A stretch of 64,000 nucleotides of DNA, from positions 25,621 through 89,620 of the forward strand of contig NMRA01000020.1 in assembly GCA_002633005.1 (NCBI GenBank), given 5' to 3'. Source of the DNA: Phoronis australis. Its lineage: Eukaryota; Phoronida; Phoronidae. The notes under the pieces were generated by a model. That model worked only from the letters and a program-made list of their open reading frames with translations, did no database searches and was not told where the DNA came from. Numbering within the stretch: position 1 is the first letter of the stretch; each line of letters begins with the position of its first letter. Positions 1-11,300 of the stretch are shown here, in pieces. Made by a program: the position numbers and the translations under genes.

Positions 1-1316
1 TCCAGGGGTAGCTTGAACAATGTATCAAAATGTCCCAGGGTCGATCAAGTTTTGTAATAAAATACAGAGCGATAATTGATGCTGGGTTCTTAGCATTTTA
101 CGTGAACAACTTCATTGAAAACGTCTGTGCACATCAAAGTTGGGTGCAAAACTTATAACAATTTATTTCAATTGAAACTGAATTAATAAACAATGCAATG
201 CATTTTTATGTCATTTAGAGTAACTGTAAGCACTGTAGTTGACTTGTGTGGTCATACTTCGTGCATTTCCGTCTGAACGAAACGTTCACGACTTTAGGGC
301 CTCATTCAAAATGGCCGATGATATCAGCGACAGTTTTAAAACTCTGCTTACGGATACAAACAAGGATTAAGATTGTCAAAACACATATATTTGTGAAGGC
401 TGATACATGTCTATGACATCACATGAGCAGTTGCAAACGGGCACTGGGTAGTATGACAATCAACTGCTTATTATGCTTATATTCACGACTTTAGGTCACT
501 GGGGTATACAGTCAAGTGACCTAATTATTGGACGTTTTGGCACATTTTGCATTATATTTAATTGAAAATACTACGGATTGTTGCAAATTCTTTGCTGAAA
601 TAAAGATTTACCTTCACGGAATTGTTATGTTACTATATCTTGTCACTGAAAGCCACATTTATGTTCCGACTGATCTTCAAAAAACACAACAACCAAACCT
701 TCGGAGAACCTAAATATCGGACACCATGTTTCTCCATACGACACACCGCGGAAAACTGACTAACCATGTAATGGTCGCGGGCACCTTGTCGCCAAATTTC
801 AGCTCGAGTGTTTTGACATATATGCTGCTAGAACCCAGGTCCATTCGCAACAAAATTATCCATAAAATGAAATCTGATGACGTCGCCAAGTCGTTTCGAT
901 GAATTAGTGCACGTGCAAACTCACTGCAGTTTTTAGTATCACTTAGGCTTCTTGATATGACACCCGCACGTGCGCGGTCGGTGTTTGACTTGAGTTTAAA
1001 AACAAACGAAAAAATGGAACAGTGACATATTTCCAGTTCAATGAGATGGTGTCGTTTTAGAAAAAGACTTTATTTTCAACTTTTATAACCGATTTATGCG
1101 ATCGTCCATTTTAGGCCGACTTGGGGGTCTAAATTGCACCCTCTCTCGGTGAAATCAAAACGAGGCAACGCTGTAAAAAAACGAGACGGTGCCGGACATT
1201 GAATGCATTACAACGGAACAAAAATTGGTGTCATTTAATTCTCAGATTATGCTTCAAGTAAGATTCTATGAAATGTCCGATATTTAGGTTCCGTCCGATA
1301 ATTAGGTACACTCACT
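1..1316. other. left-edge non-coding flank
   Basis: I found no conserved gene here. A short open frame starts at 311 (MADDISDS...) and stops at 370 after 19 residues. Its start context, AAAATGGCC, is good, but no splice partner or homology was recognised, so it is not called as a gene. The rest is AT-rich and has no clear repeat. Confidence 0.4.
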
Positions 1317-1657
1317 ATCCCCAACGAAGCATTTGTTATTCAGGGACCAACAAAATTCTTTGCTGGGCAGCCAACCCTGCTAACTGTCGTCTGCACTATA
1401 CGTTGTTATTGCGATTAGTACTCCTGCTAATAACTAAGATGACTTGTNCGCGTGGCAGCGCTGCACGCGAAACAAGATGGCGGACGACCTTTGGAGACTG
1501 ACGACGAGAGGTAATCGGACTATAACATCCCCAACGAAGCATTTGTTATTCAGGGACCAACAAAATTCTTTGCTGGGCAGCCAACCCTGCTAACTGTCGT
1601 CTGCACTATACGTTGTTATTGCGATTAGTACTCCTGCTAATAACTAAGATGACTTGT
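1317..1657. repeat. 131-bp perfect direct duplication flanking an N
   Basis: Positions 1317-1447 and 1527-1657 are identical by eye over 131 bases. They are separated by an N at 1448 and 78 unrelated bases. An exact duplication touching an unresolved base is the usual mark of two overlapping contigs, or two haplotypes, joined without merging. A recent tandem duplication is possible but less likely. Confidence 0.9.
1477..1510 (+). CDS. possible orphan first coding exon (MADDLWRLTTR)
   Basis: An ATG in a strong start context (ACAAGATGGCGG) opens 11 codons reading MADDLWRLTTR, followed by a consensus-like donor, G|GTAATC. Just upstream is a GC-rich palindrome-like block typical of a promoter or 5' leader. 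No downstream exon in a matching phase was found, and the segment sits inside the suspected misassembly. It may belong to another gene placed here wrongly, or be chance. No function is assigned. Confidence 0.25.
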
Positions 1658-2379
1658 TGAGATGTCTTTAACTCAATTTTCAAGTCAGCCGGTGTCCGGT
1701 GACGCGGTACGTTTCGTCACGTCTGAATCAGTGGACAAACACCGACTTCCATTGCCAATGTAGTAATGGTAGTTATCATTCCTCAGGAAAACATCAAATG
1801 AAAAAATTGGACCTCAACATGTTAATAATGGTTGAGGCCAGCAGAAAGAAGAGAAAGAGTACGCTAACAAAGTTAATACTAACCCATTTCTGATGGTACT
1901 CTCAGCAGACGTGTACAGTGTTAATGCGCATGCGTCAATAATCTATTTCCTGTTGGCGACATTTTTGGAGCACTGACAAAATAGCTTTGAAGCTTTCGAT
2001 TATGATAACAAGCAACAAATATGAATCTCTTGGCATCATGGATGAGGTTTTCCATCTGAGAACCACCAACTTCAAAGAATGCTTGATCACAAAAGAACAA
2101 AATATACGTGTACTCTTTTATATTTAAAGGTACAAAACAATATAGTGAGGTTTCCAATGATAAAACTCGTATTCACTATCAACAATACAAAACAATAAAA
2201 ATTATTTTATCTTTTTTTGTGGAAGTTTCGATCCCATCAAACTTCATTTTATTTGAAAGTGATATGTTTAAAGTAACACACAAATTATAAGAGTAAGGGT
2301 AAATCCAAAAACTGCAGATAGTAGAGGTGCAAGAGATATACTAATTAGTTATCTTTTAGAACCATGCAGTGACACAACG
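1658..2379. promoter_or_regulatory. upstream region / 5' leader of the SR gene
   Basis: This stretch before the SR start codon is AT-rich and holds no recognised coding exon or clear core-promoter motif. An upstream ATG at 2364 (ATGCAGTGA) is followed at once by a stop. If it is transcribed it forms a minimal upstream ORF 16 bases before the real start. The transcription start cannot be placed from sequence alone. Confidence 0.3.
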
Positions 2380-5300
2380 ATGCCGCGCGAAGGACGTTCG
2401 TTGTTTGTTGGACGCATTGATAAACGATCCACAACGAGAGATTTGGAGGACATTTTCGACAGATATGGTCATTTAACAAGATGTGAAATTAAATATGGTT
2501 TGTATGGAAAATTTTCGCGCCGTCTTTAGGTCCTGGCCACTTTATGTTATCAAAACAATGGTGTCAAATACGGCACCCAACGTATACTCCGATGCCCTAT
2601 AGTCGTCCGCCTAAGCATAAAACCGGCTTGTTGTCTTACTCACCCAATTATTCCACNTTTCTAGGCAAATTCTATACTCCCCTTGCGATGTTATTTTTGC
2701 TTTAAAACAACCAGTCTTGCACAAATACGAACGAATTTCCCGTACTCAATTCTCTCCCGTACTGACGCCATCTTTTGAAAATGAGAGAACGCCCGTCGTG
2801 TAAATAACAACCAAATGACTACGAGATTGTTTACTCAGACTGTTTACCCACTGTGTAGGCTGCATTATTACCCAGTTCGCTGAACAAGATGATTTAGTGG
2901 TCCCCACCAGCCACACGCTACATAGGATTAATTTAACTCCAATTAAAACGTATGGTCGCATGGATAAATTTTATTGTGTATGAAATATGTCCACCGAGCA
3001 CGCTGCTGATGGAAGTGGTGGTCATATGAACGAAAAATTGTCTCCCGACCACAAGGCAAGCACTGTTGAAGTCATTTAAAGCAAGTGGTTGTGTAGTAAA
3101 AAATATCCATCAGGACCACGCCTTTAACATAAGCCTACTTATAACGCGTGGTCGTTTGGACTGACGAAAAATGACCGCCCGACCACAAGCGATCTGCCGA
3201 CTCATGAAAAATCATGTCAGGTCAGTAGGGATGAAAATTGATTGCCCCAACCACCCTCTCTAAATCGTTTAAAGCGCGTGGTCGTATAGTAAAAAATATC
3301 CGTCGGGACCACGCCTTCTTGCGCGTGGTCGATTGGACGAAAAATGACCGCCCGACCACAAGCGATCTGAGACTCGAGAAAAATCGTGTCAGGTCAGTGG
3401 GAATGAAAATTGACTTCCCCCACCACCCTCTAAATCATTTAAAGCGCGTGGTCGTATAGTAAAAAAATATCCGTCGGGACCACGCCTTCTTTAACATAGG
3501 CCTACTTATAGCGCGTGGTCGTTTGGACGAAAAATGACCGTCCGACCACAAGCGATCTGAGCCTCGAACAAAATTGTGTCCGGTCAGTATGGATGAAAAT
3601 TAAAAGCCCATACCACCCTCTCTAAATCCATAATGCAGAGCGACGAATTTGCAAGCTCTAGAGGGATTGCCAATATACCGGTGAATCCGCCGTACATTCA
3701 TTTAACTGTTAATCACTCGGTGAATTTCGTCAATCCTGTCAACGGCGCAACAACGAATAACGTGGAAAACTTTTGGAAAAACGCAAAGAGACGACTAAAA
3801 GCTATGTCAGGCGTGGGCGATGACCAATTGCCAAGCCATCTCGACGAGTTCATGTGGCATGGGGAACACGGACAAACATCCAGTGCCGCTTTTTTCAATG
3901 TACTGCACCACATATCAGTAATGTATATACTTGGCGTGCCTCCAGGAATATTTTTGTTAAATTGTAGTGATGAATTGTGTTAACGAACTCTATATTATTG
4001 TCTTTGGTAAATACACTATACTCTATATTATCGTAAATACTCTATATTGTTGTCTATTTTAGCCAATATAATTCTTAAACATTTATCGGGTCTAATTTTC
4101 TCAGAACAATTCATGCTCGCACCCAGCCTTCAATACGGCTTAATATTGAATTTCCCACGTTGTGGACCTTTTAATAACAAAAAAACTAAAAAAGTATTAG
4201 AAGAGGGAGCACCCCTGTGAATTGCACATTTGCACTTATTTAGTGGAGTTTTGTGAGCATGCAATTTGCTTAGCACATACATTTAATGGCCGTGATCCAC
4301 CTTTTTTTCGAAGCCGCGTTAAGTGATTGAATGTTAATACTTAACACCGTTAGACTTGATTTATTTAGTTCAAGAAAGTTTTTAACTCCTTCTGTATCAA
4401 AAAAATGGGATTTCAGGGCTCAACACTAACGGTTGCCCGATTTGCCCGTGTACATGTAGATTTTGCGTCGGGCAAGTGGAATTTGAAAAGTACTTGCCCG
4501 ATGGGCAAGTTAAAAAGCTAGCCGCATAGGCAAGTAGATCCTAAGATTGTCTGCTCGACATTTGCTCCAAAGTAACGAACCCCGACACAAGCCTAAAAAC
4601 CGTCGAAAAAGCCCTGTGGCCGTCAAAGAAACTTCCGTCTTCGAATGAGGACCAAAAGGAAAATAGATCGAGCGTGATGCAGCGTGCACAGATGACACTC
4701 GCGGTCAAATCCTTTCGATTCTCTGAACGTGCCCTGCAGTTTCTGAATAAGTTGTCACGTGATACTACTGATCGTCTGCACTCTGGCAAAACGTCTTAAC
4801 ATGGAAGCCGTCCAGGCCTGGACGGCATTGGTTTAGTTGCTAAAAAACAAGTTCAGGAAGAATCAAAGCAATAATATGAAACGAAAAAAGTGCGGGGATG
4901 GGTTCCGTCATGGGAAATTAGGTTTTCTGGCCTGCGAGACAGTGAACAATGGACGACGTTTGATTTTTGCCGGCGTTTACCCATGTACAGCTGGAAGCAC
5001 CGCGTTCGTCAGCGGATGTAAGTCATACAGATAAGCGCAAAAGCTAAAAAGTGAAGGATTGACGACATATTTTCTACACTACACAGCAGTTTAAAAGGCC
5101 TGGTATTTATTCAGGGGGAATTCCAAAGGACATTCTTATGAATTCCCGGCTCCCGGTGGCGACTCCCGAAAGAAGAGGAATACGATACGGTCTTCGGGAT
5201 TGCCGTTCTGAAGTCTGAAGGGTGACTTTTTCGCGGTCTATCTGTTTTTCAAAAATGTAATTATTTATTGAAAATAAAAGTATGTGGCATTATTATATGT

Positions 5301-8300
5301 TTAAATTTGATTTTAATTTAATACAAGGTACCGATGACCAAAACTGGGCAAGATTTTTACGGATAGCAAAAATTGAAATTCAGGTTAGCAACAACTCAAG
5401 TTTAATGCATAAGGGTATATAAACTGATGAATACGCAGAAGTGTCGAGAGTTCATGCCCTAGCTCATTTCGGCGCCTGTGAGTGTGTGACAATGGTTCAG
5501 ATACCATAGTTACTCTTCTAATTTGTCTCTCTAGTGTTTTGACACACCTTATAAATAAATGTTCTATAAGAAGAATCGCTAAAAAAATAGTAACTCATGT
5601 ATGTAGCGTGCACAACACAAGAGGAAGCTCAGCACAGGCAGCCCTACGGTAACACATTACCTAGGGGTGCACATGCACGGTGCTACTTGGGATTGTACTT
5701 GGGGCAAGTGAATTCGTTGTTCGGGCAAGTAAAATTTCAACTACTTGCCCGAAGGGCAAGTGGCTTCAAAAGTTAATGTTGAGCCCTGCATGACACTAAG
5801 GTACAGAGAATGATAAACCATCAATACTGCATTGAGGAATTGGTCAATTAAAGAACAGTCATCATATGGGAAAACCTCTAGAAAATCAGCCGTAACGAGA
5901 CGACAGACGGCACAAACTCGGAGTAGACTAGTTATGCTGATGTGTATATTGCCATTTTATTACGAACAAGTATTGTTGCATACAGGCAGGATACCTTACG
6001 AGTGTGTGTTGAACTAATGGGCACTAAACCAAAAATAAAGCATACCACGTAATGGATACATGGCCCGGTGTAGTGGGAAGTAAATAAATGCAACTGAAAA
6101 AAAAATGTCCATGGCATAATGTAAATGTCGTCATATTTCAAATCTATTGATCTCTTCGTACTAAGCTCTCGCCTATCTGCACTTGCATGACAGTTTTGGT
6201 CAGTCATTTCTGTGACCATTTTCTGGTGTTATTCAGTGTTGGAGTACTGGACTGGCAATCTAAAGATCTCAGATTTATCCCTGGTTGCACCAAGAAAATA
6301 GAAAAAGTTGATCTTTCACCACCACTGTAACACCTGAAGATGGCTGGAGAAATGACCGACTGAAACATCATGCCAATGTAAATAGGCTAAAGGTTGAAAC
6401 AAGAAGAGGTGATGTTTCTGCATCACCACCTCAAAGTGCTTTTTGGCAAGACGGGTATTTTTCAGTTTTTAACTTTTGTTTTCTTCTGTTTTAGGTGCCG
6501 AAATGGGTAAGTTTGCTTCGTGACCAACCAAATCTGTTTAGAGCTCATTGACCTGTGTCAAGATCCTCGCCCAGTCCGAGGGAGGCTCGTAGCCATTTTT
6601 GTTAGTTATCAGAATAACATCTGTTACAATCTTAGATTATTTTAGAATAGGTAGATTTTAAATTTTTAGTCAAAAGGAATGTAATTCTCACGGAATTTAC
6701 GTAGGTAACTAAATAATGTTTCATAATTTGCACAGTATACAATTTCTGCTTTGTGTGAAATTGTGCTACCGCAGAACATATACAGTCCACTTAAGGATGT
6801 ATTTGCATGCTCCTAACTTTGCAAATGTATTCTAGGAAATAAACAACGCTATTTTAACTTCACTAAACAAAGTGCAATTGTATTCATTGACAACTTGTAA
6901 ATGTGACCTTTGCACTAATGATGCACCTCCCCCCACATAGCCCACATCATACAGTGTTATTCCCCAGCACCACATCATGATACTTTCTGGACACGGTTCA
7001 GCAATTTGCGGCGGATCATTTTTGCCACAAAACTCGTTCTTAAAAACATTTACCGTAGCAATTTTCAACCTGCTTCATATTCATATCGTCACTACATGTT
7101 GTTTTTCTAACTAATTTGATCAAGCAATCACAGAGATAAGGAATTAGCGTGCAAGTTCCACTTTAAAGTTATGTGCTGTAGGACCTTAACGATAAGTCTG
7201 CATTTAGCCAAATGTCATCTGAACTATAAATTGTATTTGGGTGAAAGGATATATATTTAGAAATCTGAAAACTTGTAAAATTTGATTTTGGACTTTATAC
7301 CAATGTTCTAGAAATTGGGTCATGTGATCAAGTGTTTTTAGTAAAATTTTCGTAAAAAGGAAGTTGCTTTGATTTCAGAGAAAGCCAACTGTATCATGAA
7401 CGTGTGTCAATATCGTTTGAGATAAATCTTCGAGGTAACATCTCAGCAATGCTGTTACAGTTTATAAATGCTCACTTCATTTTCGCTTTCTGCAAATTGG
7501 GATTTTTTGTGTAAAAATCTGCAATGGTGTATTTTTACACCTCTTCATGCAAATGTAGAACATTTTAAAAACAATTCCTAACTGGAAAACTGTGTATAAA
7601 GCATTGAATCAGAAGGTTTCCTATGAATCTGATTAGGAGTGACCTTTCGAATTTAGCCAAATTTGAACACTTTTCTAGGGGTCCTACATAACCTAAAGTG
7701 TTATTTATATAATTTGAACCGAGTTGATGATGTGGCTGCTTTTATTAACTTCACTGTGTTCAACTATACGCCTAATGCGGCTAGTTTTAGATACGCGAAC
7801 TATAGGGCTGTCCCGGATTAGGCAGCGACACTCGAATCTTGCTGTATTTACCCACAATTCCGTAAACATCCGTCAGGCAGATTTGCTACCTCGTTTTCAT
7901 GCCAATGGAGTTTCACATGTTATTTGTTGTTGTCTGATACTTTACAAGTTTTTCTCGGTTGCATAACTCTAGTCATTCTTTCAATGCCAACAAAGTATTA
8001 CTGTTGTGCTGTAGGTTGCAACTCCGACACGAGGAAGTTTGATAAACTGGATAAATATGCAAGCATGCGTGATGTGAAATTCTTCACCTTCCCGACATCG
8101 AGATACAGGAAAATGTGCATGATTTTGTAAAACGAGGTCACGCGCTTTCTTATCTCCGGGACTAAGGAAAGGCCATCACTGTGTAATCCGGAATGGCCCT
8201 ATTATTGCAGTCTCATTACGGAGTAATAATATGAACTAGAAAGATTATTGTCAAGGCGTGACAATAACGGACTCTGCGCGTGCGTATTACTGGAATTATT

Positions 8301-11300
8301 ACGGGAAGTTACTGACAGCAACCTGTTTACCAATATGAAAAGGAATTCTTTAAAATTGTAGGAGAAATTACGTATTAATTTTTTGATGACCTTTCCACTA
8401 ATTGACCTCTTCCGGTGCATTATGAGCCCCGATGAGGGAGTAATTGTTAACTCAATTAAAAGTGTGGTTAATGCTAATAATCACAGATGTTTTACTTTAA
8501 GCACTTCAGAATACAAGATGAATGAAGTGGTCAAACTTTCAGAGGAAAAATGCACCTAATGACCCATGGGGGCACCTAATGACCTGAAAATTTAGAATTC
8601 AAACCCAATCGCACTTAGTAAACAGATACATAATTCTGAACTCTCTAGCTCAAAATTTTAGTTTGCACTCAATGACCTTTGACCTATTTTTTCTGATTGG
8701 TTAGGCCTATTGCAAAGTAAAGTAGGGTATTCAATTGGCTATGTTGACTTACACCAGTGTGCGGAAATTGAAAAGAATTCCTTGAAAAACGTAACAGATA
8801 TAACATTTTGAACGTTACATGACCTTTGCACTAATTGACCTTATCCGGTGCATTTTAAGCATCTTTAGGAGAATTATTGCAAAGCCCATGTGTTTAACGC
8901 TGAGAATCACAGTTGTCCAACGGTTGACACATCAGAATACTTGCTGATTGAAAAGGTCAAATTTTCAGAAGAAAAATGCACCTAATGACCCCATGTTTGC
9001 ACTAAATGACCTGAAACTTTGGATTCCGATTTGATTTACCTGTGGCAATCATACCTGTCAATTTTGAAGTGTCTAGCTCAAAATTTTAGTTTGCACCTAA
9101 TGACCTTTGACCTATTTCACCTGATTGGATGACCTGATTACATAGAAAAGTAATTTTTTAAATTGTCATGTTGACTTATACCTGTGCACCGAATTTGAAA
9201 AATATAGCTTTAAAACTGAAGGAGGAGTAGCATTTTGAAAATTATATGACCTTTGCACCAAATGACCTCTTCCGGTGCAATATGGAATATGATTATATAA
9301 CCAATCAAAATTTATATATTGTCAAAAGTCATATGCTGAATTCAAAGACCGTACCTGCACCCAATTTGGAGTTATTAAGCCTCAAAGTCGGTCGGAAGAA
9401 GAATAAGAATAAGAATAAGAAGAATAAGAATAAAATTGAAGAAAACCCAGGAACAACAGTACTCTGCGCTTACACGCGCAGAGTAATGATTGTTGACTCA
9501 GTAACTAACTACGCATCAAGTGTATACGTACCCTTGCACCGATTGCAGAAAGTCCGAGGTTGAAGTCCCAGTCAGTACAGGAATTCTTTCTGAATTGTAA
9601 TCATTAGGTCGCGTGATGTGAGCATGCGACTCCGATGGGATCTCTACTTCATGTGTAATTGTAAATTGTACACTTGGGAAATAATTGGAAATGTAAGACC
9701 TCAACACATGGCCTTTAACATTCTTGAAGTTTTGAAATTAATGTTGACAAGTAAGTAGCAGTGTTTCTGTTCAATGTGACTGTGATTGCTTGTTCTTTTT
9801 AGCATATGCATTTGTGAACTATGATGACAGTAAGGCGGCGGCGGTAAGTAAAACATTTTGTTGTTTTTGCTGTTCAGTTAAATTACCTCTGCTGAATAAG
9901 AAATTTTAATGTGGCGTTAATCCTACTACAGTGTTATTGAATATTCACGCGATAATGTTTAGATTGTGTTTGTTTTATTAAAGTTAAATTTTTGTCATTG
10001 ACCCTGGGTCACAGGATGCCACTGATGGAAAAAAATAATAAATTGTATTAATTAGCGACATTGATGTCTTTTATCAGTTTTGTCAAGTTATCAGTTTTAT
10101 GGACTTGTGGTCTATACCTCTTTTTAGAAATTTGAGCTTTCTTTAATAAAAGCTATATTGAGCAGGTTTGGTCATACGACTGTTGCCTTGGGACATATCG
10201 TTTCACTCAATGGAGAGGGAGAGTGTTGAATGTTTTGGTTTCATTTTCACAAATATCGAGTTGCGAAAGGCCAGTGAACACTTCTAATTTATGGTTATTC
10301 AGTGGCCGGATTGGAGCTCAAAGGTGTTTTTTTTTTTTCAATAAACCGCTTCATTCCTAATTTATCTTGGCCACTTTTGACCGGCTGAAGCAGAGCTCAA
10401 TATAACTATAAAAGGTAGATTTACAATCATTATGTAACTTAGATGTTCACTGTGGTTTTGTGTTCTAATCTGGAGCTCGGGTCATTGATTGGAGAGCATT
10501 CTTAGTTACTGTTGCTAGTCACATGATGCACAACCCTGTGTTTGTAGCCAGTTGCCATGGTGATGAAGTCAAACTATCAATTATTTTTGGTGAACACGTG
10601 GAAAATTGAAAACTTAACATGGCTTTTGAAATTCGCCCATTGGATTTGGTGTTAGATGTTGATTCATTTGGTGTTAGATGTTGATTCATTATCAGTTGGT
10701 AGGTGGCTACAATTGTGTTTGTATGATTTATTTTCCGACAACACAAAATGACATTGTTCTCTTGAAATGAAATCATCGACAGTGATCCAACCATCCATCC
10801 AATTCGAGCCAGCCATCCAAATTTACCCAATCTCCTGCCATGGCAGCCAGGTTTCCATGCCAACGCCAGTCCATTGCATCGCCATGCCAACCAACAGCGT
10901 TCCATTATCCATGCCAACCATTCCGAACCTTGCCAAACGTGCCATGACTCCAGCGCCCTCTGCCAGGACTTTTCCTGACCCAGCTGTCATGGTAACTTGT
11001 AACTGGGGTCGAGAGTATGCCGTCGGCATTGCTTAGTATTACTTGGTGTTGTTGTTTCGATGGATGTGTATATTATTGACTGTATGGCTCTCTGTGTGGT
11101 AGCTCTAGTCTTGCTGTGTCACTCTTTTCATGTTTGCCTTGTAAAAGTTAGTGGGATAACTCAAGACTGTCTTTATTCACCATAACTTGTGCATGAGTGT
11201 GTGGGATAAAACTGTTCTTTTCACTTTTGTAGTCGCAGAATATTGTAGGACTTTCCCATTAAAATTTCATTGAGCAAATATGGGTCCAAGGAAGCCAGCT

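Larger units (their letters stand above)
2498..9802 (+). other. SR gene intron 1 (7.3 kb), a nest of mobile-element remnants
   Basis: The donor is G|GTTTGT at 2498 and the acceptor TTTTTAG ends at 9802. An N lies at 2657. In order the intron holds a three-unit tandem repeat, a Merlin-like transposase tail, a 1.4-kb element with subterminal repeats, a tRNA-like SINE head, a THAP-coding element and a ~430-bp tandem array. I see no coding exon belonging to the host gene. The stretches 2500-3070, 5800-6230 and 6310-7800 carry nothing I can identify. Confidence 0.6.

Noticed and set aside
311-370. Short ORF MADDISDS... with a good start context
   Set aside because: It is 19 codons long with no splice donor linking it to anything; chance cannot be excluded.
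9246-9563. 105-codon open frame with a Lys/Asn-rich centre
   Set aside because: It is formed by an AAGAAT simple repeat joined to the ~430-bp tandem array; no domain.
10519-11036. Overlapping 132- and 89-codon open frames in SR intron 2
   Set aside because: They come from a CCATCC/ATGCCAA-rich low-complexity block, open on both strands, with no conserved motif.
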